This document shows positions 34,245 to 41,073 of a stretch of DNA of 64,000 nt, piece after piece. The position numbers and the translations under genes were made by a program. Below the pieces are notes generated by a model. It was given only the letters and a program-made list of their open reading frames with translations, was not told where the DNA came from and did not search any database. Numbering within the stretch: the first letter of the stretch is position 1; the number at the start of each line of letters is the position of its first letter. This DNA comes from an uncultured Agrobacterium sp. (GTDB lineage Bacteria > Pseudomonadota > Alphaproteobacteria > Rhizobiales > Rhizobiaceae), in NCBI GenBank assembly GCA_913777615.1, contig CAJYTK010000013.1:248001-312000 (forward strand). The letters are read 5' to 3'.

Positions 34245-34682
34245 TTACGCTGATGACGCCGCTACCAGCTCCGAGGGCGCGAGTATCTGAGCTGCCCTGG
34301 GCGCTCCAAACAACTGCGTTGCGATTTGCTGAAGCAGGGGCCAAAGCTCGTGATCCGAGCGATAGGAAGACGCACTTTCGAATATCTTGCGCGTCCGGAA
34401 ATCCTGTTGATCCATCACTGCACCGACCTGATCGGCTTCGACCTTCGTCATTCTCTCCCACAGGTGGACCGGGTAGAGGACCGATATAGATTCTGGAACC
34501 GGGTCTACCGTCGGCTCAACGTAGACCCATTGGCCATTGAGAAGCTGATGGTCAGCGTCAGGCCGTAGTGGGAAAGAGACATAGTCTGGCGGATAGGCGT
34601 TGGCGATGTGCTCCGGAGGCATGCCTTCGGTTTCCCAATAACCTATTGCAGGGTGATACCAGCCGTACGTTTCATTCGGCAT
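34245..34682 (-). CDS. Putative tail-fibre assembly/accessory protein
   Basis: A 145-residue protein starting one base after the tail-fibre stop. The N-terminus (YGWYHPAIGYWETEG) is Tyr/Trp-rich, and the C-terminal half is helical (VDQQ-like DQQDFRTRKIFESASSYRSD, then PLLQQIATQLFG). Genes of this size immediately after a fibre gene often encode fibre chaperones, but no diagnostic motif was recognised. Confidence 0.55.
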   Translation of the reverse strand: MPNETYGWYHPAIGYWETEGMPPEHIANAYPPDYVSFPLRPDADHQLLNGQWVYVEPTVDPVPESISVLYPVHLWERMTKVEADQVGAVMDQQDFRTRKIFESASSYRSDHELWPLLQQIATQLFGAPRAAQILAPSELVAASSA

Positions 34683-34683
34683 A

Positions 34684-35817
34684 TCAGCTTACCTCCGTGT
34701 AATAGGTCGCCCAACTGCCGTTGGTGCAGTAGTACCACGCCCCGGTTGGGATAACGACGGTGACGTGATAACCGCCTCCACTACCGTTCTGACTGAAACC
34801 CCAGAAGTAGTCGATCCAGTTCTTGCCATCATTACCGACGCGGAAATAAGAGACATTTCCCCCAAATGAGATGTCACCGTTAATGAAAATTGCTCTGGGC
34901 GATGTGTTCTGTCGGATTGTTGTAGCCACGGGCAGCGGGCTTGGGCGAGAAAATACCTGTCCGTTACCGAAAGATGGCAATGCCGCCAACCTGTCCCTGA
35001 CCGCTCGAGCATCTGGAAACTTGTCCAAGACCCCCGCTGCGATGTCGGCCGCGCTGGCCTTATTGCCGAGCCTGACATTATCAACCGTGGTTATGCCGGT
35101 CTTTCTGCCAATTCTGACGGGCCCGTCGATGTAGGTGCCGTCATCATTGAACCGGAAGAACCCGAGGTCAGAACCCTCGTTATCTCCGCTTTCCGCGTCA
35201 AGCACTGCACCAATTTTCCATCTGTCCAGCCCACCAGTGGTAAGTCGGAGCATTTTCTCCACGCCCGAGGCGCCGTCGAGCGACAACGGCGCTTTCATGG
35301 AGTCGCCACCGTTTCTCGAAACCTTGCCGGCGAGTGCATTGAGCATTGTCGTGGAAAAGTTCGGATCATTACCCAGCGCCGCAGCAAGCTCCTTGAGGGT
35401 GTCAAGTGTCGCCGGTGAGCTGTCTACCAGGTCTGCGATCTGATCTGCCACGAGGGCGGTCACCGCAGTCATATCCGCTTTTTGCGCTACCGCGGCGGAA
35501 ACCGCAGCGACCAGCGTCGTAAGTTCGCTAAGCGCCCCTGCTGTCAGCCTGATATCAATGCGGGAGCCTGCTGCAAACGCTTTCGCTGTTGTGTTTTCTT
35601 GCGCTCTGACCACTGTGAGTGTGGCGGCATTTCGAGCCGTGACGCGCACGACTTCATTGTTTCCGGCGGAATCGATGATGGTGGCCGGATGCCAGTCATT
35701 TGCCGCGAGAGCAGGGAATTTCCCAGCGTCGCTGTTCTGAATGAAAATGGCAGTCGCGTCCGACGTAATCGATGACGCCAACGTGGATTTCGCGAGATTG
35801 GCGAGCTTGAGTGCCAT
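34684..35817 (-). CDS. Tail fibre protein
   Basis: A 377-residue protein. The N-terminal 95 residues match the virion-attachment domain of many fibres (LANLAKSTLASSITSDATAIF, GKFPALAANDWHPATIID, RVTARNAATLTVVRAQENTTAKAF). The collar-type motif SPATLDTLKELAAALGNDPNF follows, then a beta-rich shaft and a Trp/Tyr/Gly-rich C-terminal tip. It probably recognises the cell surface together with the SGNH protein. The start overlaps the previous stop by one base. Confidence 0.85.
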   Translation of the reverse strand: MALKLANLAKSTLASSITSDATAIFIQNSDAGKFPALAANDWHPATIIDSAGNNEVVRVTARNAATLTVVRAQENTTAKAFAAGSRIDIRLTAGALSELTTLVAAVSAAVAQKADMTAVTALVADQIADLVDSSPATLDTLKELAAALGNDPNFSTTMLNALAGKVSRNGGDSMKAPLSLDGASGVEKMLRLTTGGLDRWKIGAVLDAESGDNEGSDLGFFRFNDDGTYIDGPVRIGRKTGITTVDNVRLGNKASAADIAAGVLDKFPDARAVRDRLAALPSFGNGQVFSRPSPLPVATTIRQNTSPRAIFINGDISFGGNVSYFRVGNDGKNWIDYFWGFSQNGSGGGYHVTVVIPTGAWYYCTNGSWATYYTEVS

Positions 35818-36443
35818 CAGAAATAGCTCCCTCTGGTTCGTACGCGAGCGCCCTGCTGGCCTTTGGCGACTTTCATGGGTAGAGTGTCGAGGAAGGCGGA
35901 AAATTCGCTTTGTAGCAACGTTCCCATCTGCGGATTAGAGCCCGTGTCGTCTGTCGGCAGCATCAGGACACGAGCCGCAGCGCCTTTCCCTAATTCGGTG
36001 CCGTATTTCTCGACGAGAAAGTCCGGGAAAGTGAGAGCGTCTCGAGAGGGCTTCAGGATCAAACGGACCTTCAGCGTACCGACGTTGAATGGAACCACCT
36101 GGAGAACGCCCGGCTTAATCTGCGTCACAAAACGCGACGTCGCGCCGGTAGCAACTTCATCATCCCATCCGGGATAATTCTCATCGAGCCATTCCGGGGA
36201 CTGCGGGGTGAGGGGGACGCCGTCGAGTGATGCCGTCTCGATACGAACGATTTCGGCATCTGGTACCGCCACCAGCCCGCTTTCCTCATCGTTGCTGATT
36301 ATGATGGAGTTACGCTCACGCCAGATATCGACCTTTTCGCACATCTGGCGCGCTGCCTCACGAAGATATCGGACGGCGACGGGGTCGGCGCAGTTTGGCG
36401 CGTGGATCAGGACTTCGGGCAAGAGATCGTCAATGTCGCGCAT
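35817..36443 (-). CDS. Phage connector/tail adaptor protein
   Basis: A 208-residue protein starting MRDIDDLLPEVLIHAPNCADPVAVRYLREAA, a pattern typical of connector proteins in which an N-terminal helix bundle is followed by beta strands (SIIISNDEESGLVAVPDAEIVRIETASL). It lies between the P22-gp4-like adaptor and the tail fibre. It probably joins the portal to the tail; no specific family name is claimed. Confidence 0.6.
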   Translation of the reverse strand: MRDIDDLLPEVLIHAPNCADPVAVRYLREAARQMCEKVDIWRERNSIIISNDEESGLVAVPDAEIVRIETASLDGVPLTPQSPEWLDENYPGWDDEVATGATSRFVTQIKPGVLQVVPFNVGTLKVRLILKPSRDALTFPDFLVEKYGTELGKGAAARVLMLPTDDTGSNPQMGTLLQSEFSAFLDTLPMKVAKGQQGARVRTRGSYF

Positions 36444-37147
36444 CAGCGCCTCCTATTCGGATTGGCAGCGGATTCGACCTGCACCTTGATACCGACCGCG
36501 GTGGCGAACATCTGGTAATGCGAAAGCGCCTTGTTAGGGTCGCCGGCGATGTCGTCCTTGGAGAAGGCCCGGAACAGCACATAGTCCAGCAGTGGGACGG
36601 AATAGGGTTCTGGTAGGCCTGTCTCAACATCCCACGCGTCGAGCGTCGTCTCGTCCTTGTCCGGGAGAGGGGACACTGGGGTGGGTAGGTAGGACATCGC
36701 CACTTCCACTACCCCTGTGCCGTCATTGCCAGGGTAAGAGTAGAACTCCAGCGGCAAGTTCTCGTCGAATACGACTTGGCGCACTTCCTTGCGGAAAGGG
36801 TGGGAGGTGGGGCTGTGCCAGGTTGGCTCCTGCGCATCCAGTAGCGCTCGAGCTGCCGTCCGTATGACCCTGCCACCAATGCGGCTGGGGCCAGCGTCTA
36901 CGAGATTGCGATTAACGCCGAGCAGCTGTAGCGGCGCCACGCCGTCAATGGTATCGGGCAGCACGTGGTGCGTTCCGGCGCTCAGCGCGAGTGGCGCTGT
37001 CATTGAAGATGACGAGGGTTTTGCGAGGATGACAGCCTTGACGGCTTCATTGAGCCAGGCGGCCAGCTCTGGCAGAGGCCAGCGCACATACTCCTGATCG
37101 AGGAGCTGGACGCCGGCGTTTTTGAGGATGTCTTTCGCCTTCGGCAT
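36443..37147 (-). CDS. DUF6682-like head-tail adaptor (gp4-like)
   Basis: A 234-residue protein. The N-terminus KAKDILKNAGVQLLDQEYVRWPLPELAAWLNEAVKAV fits the DUF6682-type adaptor pattern (helix, D-x-x-x-x-RW, EL..WLNE). The middle has the conserved LPDTIDGVAPLQLLGVNRN and WHSPTSHP-type segments, and the end carries LLDYVLFRAFSKD with a HYQMF helix. Such proteins sit under the portal ring. The gene overlaps the next one by one base. Confidence 0.7.
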   Translation of the reverse strand: MPKAKDILKNAGVQLLDQEYVRWPLPELAAWLNEAVKAVILAKPSSSSMTAPLALSAGTHHVLPDTIDGVAPLQLLGVNRNLVDAGPSRIGGRVIRTAARALLDAQEPTWHSPTSHPFRKEVRQVVFDENLPLEFYSYPGNDGTGVVEVAMSYLPTPVSPLPDKDETTLDAWDVETGLPEPYSVPLLDYVLFRAFSKDDIAGDPNKALSHYQMFATAVGIKVQVESAANPNRRR

Positions 37148-37150
37148 AGA

Positions 37151-37477
37151 TCACGCTTTTCTGGCTGCGCGGGCCTTTTTCGGCTTGACTACAGAGGCAG
37201 CAGCGTCATGGCCTTCGGTGCCTTCGGTGCCTTCGGTGCCTTCGGTGCCTTCGCCTGATGCCCCGCCGCTCAGGAATGCGGGAATCTCAGTTTCACCCGG
37301 CTGCTCTGGCACCAGCGGCACTTCACGGTAATGCTCGACGTTCAGGAAGATCGAACGATGAAGCACGCTGCCGACGTCGTTGACGAAGCGGCCATATTCA
37401 TCGCGTTCGAAATAATATGACGTGCCGCCGATGGTTTGTTCGGTATAGCCTTTGATGCACTCAATGACTGTCTTCAT
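37151..37477 (-). CDS. Small phage protein with tandem Glu-Gly-Thr repeat
   Basis: A 108-residue protein. The N-terminus is a small beta domain (GGTSYYFERDEYGRFVNDVGSVLHRSIFLNVEHYREVP). The second half is low-complexity, with four to five EGT units from a 9-bp DNA repeat, ending in a basic tail (KPKKARAARKA). AAAGGAG lies before ATG 37477, just after an internal terminator. The function is unknown; its location suggests a head-completion or capsid-associated role. Confidence 0.6.
   Translation of the reverse strand: MKTVIECIKGYTEQTIGGTSYYFERDEYGRFVNDVGSVLHRSIFLNVEHYREVPLVPEQPGETEIPAFLSGGASGEGTEGTEGTEGTEGHDAAASVVKPKKARAARKA
37211..37255 (-). repeat. 9-bp in-frame tandem repeat (gccttcggt x4 plus a variant)
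   Basis: Four perfect copies of gccttcggt (37211-37246) and one altered copy (37247-37255) encode the Glu-Gly-Thr run. Gain or loss of a unit keeps the reading frame. Confidence 0.9.
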
Positions 37478-37491
37478 GACAAGCTCCTTTG

Positions 37492-37513
37492 AAAAAGGGG
37501 GCTCGCGGCCCCC
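37492..37513 (-). terminator. Intrinsic terminator inside the capsid-tail operon
   Basis: In minus-strand direction GGGGGC-cgcga-GCCCCC is followed by TTTTT. It lies between the capsid-associated gene (stop 37537) and the gene starting at 37477. It would lower transcription of connector and tail genes relative to capsid, as expected for high capsid demand. Confidence 0.8.
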
Positions 37514-37536
37514 TCGTTAATGCGCCGTGACGGCTG

Positions 37537-37998
37537 TTACTCGGAGACGAGGAAGACTGTCAGGCCGATCTGACCGGCGACGAACGTTGCCGCCGCCGCC
37601 GTGAACTTCACGCCGATCGAGCGGTCGTTGTTCGCAGAGCTGGTGCGGTACGCACCTTTGGTCAACGGGCGCGCCGCGACACCGTTCTGAGCAATCGTCG
37701 AACCGGCGAAGAACTCATTGCCACACGTGCGCGCCTGATTCTCTTCGCCGAAAGTGCCGCTCATGATGCCGACGTCGAAGGCGATCGTCGGCACGCCGTT
37801 CGAGTCGAGATCGTCGCTGTCGGCGATGATTTCAGCTACGCGGCAGTTGGAGGGAATGCAAGCAAGCTCCAGAATGTCGCCAACGGCTGGGTTGGCGGCG
37901 AGCTGGTGGGAGAAGCGGATAGCGACCACTTCGCCAGCGGTGGATGGGTAGCAGAGGGCTTCGGTGCCCTTGGCGTATTTGCTCTGGATGAGCGCCAT
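37537..37998 (-). CDS. Capsid-associated (decoration-like) protein
   Basis: A 153-residue protein immediately downstream of the major capsid gene. It is beta-rich with Asp/Ala/Gly loops (DSDDLDSNGVPTIAFDVGIMSG, SIGVKFTAAAATFVAGQIGLTVFLV) and starts MALIQSKYAKG. Partners of this size next to N4-gp56-type capsid genes are usually head decoration or stabilisation proteins. The internal terminator directly after it keeps it highly expressed with the capsid gene. Confidence 0.6.
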   Translation of the reverse strand: MALIQSKYAKGTEALCYPSTAGEVVAIRFSHQLAANPAVGDILELACIPSNCRVAEIIADSDDLDSNGVPTIAFDVGIMSGTFGEENQARTCGNEFFAGSTIAQNGVAARPLTKGAYRTSSANNDRSIGVKFTAAAATFVAGQIGLTVFLVSE

Positions 37999-38048
37999 TT
38001 CGAGAATCCTTCAGGTGGAAGGGTCGATAAGACCGATGGAAAGATGAA

Positions 38049-38068
38049 AGCCCGACAGAAGCCGGGCT
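38049..38068 (-). terminator. Weak hairpin after the major capsid gene
   Basis: AGCCCG / CGGGCT, 6 bp with an 8-nt loop, starts a few bases after the capsid stop in minus direction and is followed by TTCATCTTTCC. There is no continuous U-run, so it may be an RNA-end stabiliser rather than a full terminator. Confidence 0.4.
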
Positions 38069-38073
38069 AGCCG

Positions 38074-39171
38074 TTAAGCGTTAGGGTCTTTTGCAGCGGT
38101 ATCGACCGAGATCACGCCATAGTCGCGGTTGTTGAATCGGGTCTTTTTGATGCCAGCAATGACGCCCGATGCGACGACCGGCTCATTGCCGTGGTCCTTC
38201 GTCTCTTCGGTCCATGTGTAGCGGAAGCCGCCAGCAGAACCGAACGCGATCACGCCCGCCTGACGTCCCATGAAGAGCGCGCGGCCAGCCTGAACATTCT
38301 GTGCAGCGCCGTAATCCTTGAAGCGGATCGCCCACTCGTGGCTGTGCAACACGGTGTTGTTGACCATGCCGAGCCCGCCCTTGAAGATCGCGTTGCTGCG
38401 GCCTTCCGCCGTCGCTGCTGCCTTCTGGATTTCGAGCCAGCCACCTGCATCGTTCGTGCGCAGGTCATGTTCCTGGAACGGGTTCATGACCATGACGTAG
38501 TGCGCTTCGCCATTGATCATGATCGGCATCATGTTGGCGTTCTTCGGGTCCTTGGCCGACATCATGCGGGCCTTGACCTGTGCGCGCTCGATCAGCGATC
38601 GGGACATGATGTCCGACGCATCGATCGAGGCCTTGGAGGTGGCGTCGCCACCGTACAGGATGTGGTCGGCGTCGGGGGCTTCGATCGGGTTTTCCGCGTG
38701 ACCGGTCCACTCGACGGTTTCGATAAAGTCTTCGTTCGTGCCGCGAGAGCCAGACAGGTAGATGAAGGTCATCTGGTCGTTGAACTTCGACCAATAGTCA
38801 GAAAGGCGGTTTTTGCCGATCTGGCGCATGTTGTGGGCGGTGCGCTTGCGGGACATTTTGCCGCCAGCAGAAACGCCGTGGCGCATCTGGTCAATCTTCA
38901 GCTGGTCGCTGAAGAACCGTAAGCTCTCTTCCTTGCCTTCCAGGCGGTTGTCGCCGTAGGTCGGTTTGTTGCGGAGCTGGACGGACAGGTCGAAGGTAAT
39001 GGTATCGCCGGCTTCCGATTCGAGATCGGTAAGACGCTGGATCGCGTATTCGTCAGACGTGCCGACGAACTTGCGGTCGAAGTAGCTTTTCTTGGTGATG
39101 TCAATGAAAAGCCCACCAGACCACTTTTTCTGGGCTTTCGGATCGCCAAAGGCAACCACGGTCTTGGTCAT
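38074..39171 (-). CDS. N4-gp56-type major capsid protein (DUF4043-like)
   Basis: A 365-residue protein from ATG 39171 (GGAG eight bases upstream; the longer frame from 39204 would run into the leader element). Family features: early KKWSGGLFIDITKKSYFDRKF, LESEAGDTITFDLSVQLRNKPTYGDNRLEGKEE, an RKRTAHNMR loop region and a C-terminal RYTWTEETKDHGNEP strand. It forms the icosahedral head. First gene of the 39171-29270 operon and directly under leader element 4. Confidence 0.85.
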   Translation of the reverse strand: MTKTVVAFGDPKAQKKWSGGLFIDITKKSYFDRKFVGTSDEYAIQRLTDLESEAGDTITFDLSVQLRNKPTYGDNRLEGKEESLRFFSDQLKIDQMRHGVSAGGKMSRKRTAHNMRQIGKNRLSDYWSKFNDQMTFIYLSGSRGTNEDFIETVEWTGHAENPIEAPDADHILYGGDATSKASIDASDIMSRSLIERAQVKARMMSAKDPKNANMMPIMINGEAHYVMVMNPFQEHDLRTNDAGGWLEIQKAAATAEGRSNAIFKGGLGMVNNTVLHSHEWAIRFKDYGAAQNVQAGRALFMGRQAGVIAFGSAGGFRYTWTEETKDHGNEPVVASGVIAGIKKTRFNNRDYGVISVDTAAKDPNA

Positions 39172-39212
39172 GAGTGATGTCTCCGGTTCAGGAACAAACA
39201 GCACTCATGCGC
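39169..39212 (-). promoter_or_regulatory. Phage leader element 4: 12-base motif plus hairpin over RBS/start of capsid gene
   Basis: On the minus strand GCGCATGAGTGC (39212-39201) ends 29 nt before ATG 39171. CATGAGTG of the motif pairs with CACTCATG, which contains the start codon: an 8-bp perfect stem whose loop holds the GGAG ribosome site. It faces leader element 3 at 39284; both may be served by divergent promoters in 39213-39283. Confidence 0.55.
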
Positions 39213-39283
39213 ATTGATACTCTGATTACTGGAAATGCTGGATTGTTGCAACACGTAACGCGTGATACTGGAGGAGATCGCTA

Positions 39284-39321
39284 GCGCATGAGTGCGGCCT
39301 CTTCTTCGGAGCGCACTCATG
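39284..39321 (+). promoter_or_regulatory. Phage leader element 3: 12-base motif plus hairpin over RBS/start of endolysin
   Basis: GCGCATGAGTGC (39284-39295) ends 23 nt before ATG 39319. CATGAGTGCG pairs perfectly with CGCACTCATG (10 bp, 39287-39296 with 39312-39321), taking in the whole start codon, and the GGAG ribosome site lies in the loop or an inner CTC/GAG stem. This is the clearest of the five copies. Confidence 0.6.
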
Positions 39322-40254
39322 ACAGCAGCAATCACTAGTACATCGCCCAAAGGCCGAGCCTTCATCGAAGGCCACGAAGGCAATCCACTCACTTGCTATC
39401 TCGATCCTGTCGGCATTCCCACCATTGGGCGGGGCTTCACGATGCGCAGCGCCGCGGTTCGCCGGGCTCTGGCTAAGATCGGCATCACCAAGCTCATTCC
39501 GGGCAAGACGAAGCTCACAGCAGCGCAATCCGATGCCGTCTTCATCGAGGTACTGGCCGCAGAGTTTGAGCCAGCAGTCGTCAAGAAATCCCCAGACAAT
39601 CGCCAGCAACATGAGCTGGACGCGGGTGTCTCGGCTATTTTCAATCTTGGCGTCGGCGCCATGGACTGGCAGTGGGCAAAGCTCTGGCGAAAGGGCGAAA
39701 AAGACCAGGCGGCCGACTATCTCGGCACTCACTACAACACTGCTGGCGGCAAGAAGCTGCCCGGGCTGGTACGCCGGCGCAAAGAAGAAGCAATTCTCTT
39801 CAAGCTTGGCGTCTACAGCGGTGTGGGTGAAGGCGTCCCACGCACCGCGGTGGAGAGGGCACCATCTCGTCCGGATCCTGTGGTGAAAGAGGCGCAGGCG
39901 ATTCTTTCGGCTAAGGGCTTCAACCCCGGCGCTATAGACGGGTGGATGGGGGAGAAAACCGCTGCCGCGGTAAAAGCTTACCAGCGCGTTCATCCCCATC
40001 TGGTCGCAGATGGCGTAATCGGCTCTGCAACGCTTGCGCAGCTGCGTCGTGACGCAGTTGCCACCAAGGAGGCGGTTCAGGAGGGTGCTGGATCGCTTCT
40101 CGGTTCTGGCACAGCTGCTTGGGCAATGGGCCTGCCATGGGTTTGGATCGCTGCCATCGTGACAATTATCGTTCTGAGCATCTTCGTTTACCGGAAGCGT
40201 GATGTTATCGCGCGCCGCTTCAATACCTTGCTTGGCCGCGAGGTGCCGGTTTGA
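39319..40254 (+). CDS. GH24 endolysin with peptidoglycan-binding domain and C-terminal membrane anchor
   Basis: A 311-residue protein. Catalytic spacing equals T4 lysozyme: Glu20, Asp29 and Thr35 in EGNPLTCYLDPVGIPTIGRG (Glu-8-Asp-5-Thr). Residues about 190-250 form a peptidoglycan-binding repeat (AQAILSAKGFNPGAIDGWMGEKTAAAVKAYQ). Residues about 270-295 are a strong membrane segment (LPWVWIAAIVTIIVLSIFVY) followed by a basic tail. No N-terminal signal or SAR segment is visible, so export depends on the holin or on the unusual C-terminal anchor. ATG 39319 has GGAG nearby; the upstream frame lies within the leader. Confidence 0.88.
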   Translation: MTAAITSTSPKGRAFIEGHEGNPLTCYLDPVGIPTIGRGFTMRSAAVRRALAKIGITKLIPGKTKLTAAQSDAVFIEVLAAEFEPAVVKKSPDNRQQHELDAGVSAIFNLGVGAMDWQWAKLWRKGEKDQAADYLGTHYNTAGGKKLPGLVRRRKEEAILFKLGVYSGVGEGVPRTAVERAPSRPDPVVKEAQAILSAKGFNPGAIDGWMGEKTAAAVKAYQRVHPHLVADGVIGSATLAQLRRDAVATKEAVQEGAGSLLGSGTAAWAMGLPWVWIAAIVTIIVLSIFVYRKRDVIARRFNTLLGREVPV

Positions 40255-40493
40255 TCTCCCGGCTCACCTTCTATGCCCTCGCTGCTATCGCCGCGGCATC
40301 TTTCGTCGCCGCTGGCGTCATCGTTATCAGCCGCAACGCCACAGAGCGCACGGTCATCAAGATAGAAAGACAAAACAATGCTGCAGGTGACGAAGCGGAT
40401 GGCGCTCGTGGTCAGTTTGATGGCTGCTCTGGCGGGGTGTGGGACTTCGGGTCCGGCCAGTGTCGCCGGGCTGCGCCGAGTGGTCGGGACTGA
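40251..40493 (+). CDS. Putative inner-membrane spanin (Rz-like)
   Basis: An 80-residue protein starting at TTG 40251, which overlaps the endolysin stop (TTGA) and has GAGG seven bases upstream. One N-terminal membrane segment (LTFYALAAIAAASFVAAGVIVI) precedes a periplasmic charged stretch (ERTVIKIERQNNAAGDEADGAR) and a Cys-Gly-Gly-Val-Trp-Asp-Phe-like tail. The gene contains the start of the lipoprotein gene in another frame, the classical nested Rz/Rz1 arrangement. Call based on architecture. Confidence 0.65.
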   Translation: MISRLTFYALAAIAAASFVAAGVIVISRNATERTVIKIERQNNAAGDEADGARGQFDGCSGGVWDFGSGQCRRAAPSGRD

Positions 40494-40644
40494 CTTGATC
40501 GGCGCGCGAGGAGCCACGCCAGCTGATCAGCGCCGCATTGACCGGACCGTTGTAGGGATTTGCGCCGGCAAGGTCTGGACGCAGCGTGAATGTGCAAAGC
40601 ACGGGGAGGTCTCTCGCGCTCCCTCGAGTGCGGGAGCTGAATGA
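40378..40644 (+). CDS. Putative outer-membrane spanin lipoprotein (Rz1-like), nested
   Basis: An 88-residue protein with a signal peptide and lipobox LAGC at residues 18-21, so it is predicted to be anchored in the outer membrane. Its first 116 bases overlap the Rz-like gene in a different frame. With the inner spanin it would fuse inner and outer membrane in the last lysis step. It shows little of the Pro-rich character of classical Rz1 proteins. An alternative start is ATG 40399. Confidence 0.65.
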   Translation: MLQVTKRMALVVSLMAALAGCGTSGPASVAGLRRVVGTDLIGARGATPADQRRIDRTVVGICAGKVWTQRECAKHGEVSRAPSSAGAE

Positions 40645-40976
40645 TGTCATTCTGGGATTGGCTTAGCACCAGCGAAGGTAAGGTGGCTTTGGCTGGCATT
40701 GCAGGATCTGCCGTCTCGGTCGCTATGGAGTGGACAGGGGCGGTTTCCAGCCTGCGCAAGCTGTTTGTCGGCGCCGTAACGGCCTATTACCTGAGCCCAA
40801 TCGGAACCACGCTCTTTCAGTGGGCGTTTGGAACATTGAGCGTACCGGAAGAGCAATCTGCAAGCGTTGGCGGTTTCATTGTCGGAATCGGCGGTATCAT
40901 CATCGTCGAGATAATCCTGAAGGCATTTCGCCTCCGCCACGCGGAGATCGGGAGAAGCCGACATGACCAGGCCTAG
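40641..40976 (+). CDS. Putative holin
   Basis: A 111-residue membrane protein with about three hydrophobic segments (near residues 14-29, 41-60 and 75-95) and a short basic C-terminus, overlapping the spanin stop by four bases. Size, membrane topology and position after endolysin and spanins fit a holin that times pore formation. The sequence itself has no diagnostic holin motif that I recognise. Confidence 0.6.
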   Translation: MMSFWDWLSTSEGKVALAGIAGSAVSVAMEWTGAVSSLRKLFVGAVTAYYLSPIGTTLFQWAFGTLSVPEEQSASVGGFIVGIGGIIIVEIILKAFRLRHAEIGRSRHDQA

Positions 40977-41073
40977 AGCGAGACACATCAGAGAAGCAGC
41001 CAAGCCGCAAGGCCGAGTCGTAGCTGTTGCGGCTATCCTTGTCGTGGTTTGGCTGTTCTGCATGCACATTTAA
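40963..41073 (+). CDS. 36-aa single-pass membrane peptide in lysis cassette
   Basis: A short reading frame (MTRPRARHIREAAKPQGR, then VVAVAAILVVVWLFCMHI) with GGGAG eight bases before ATG 40963. It overlaps the holin end by 14 bases and its stop shares bases with the convergent integrase stop (TTAA at 41070-41073). A basic N-terminus and one C-terminal membrane helix resemble small lysis modulators (antiholin or second holin). Function inferred from context. Confidence 0.5.
   Translation: MTRPRARHIREAAKPQGRVVAVAAILVVVWLFCMHI

Noticed and set aside
38191-38922. 243-aa plus-strand frame opposite the capsid gene
   Set aside because: Val/Arg/His/Asp-rich shadow of a well-supported capsid gene; no ribosome site or recognisable product.
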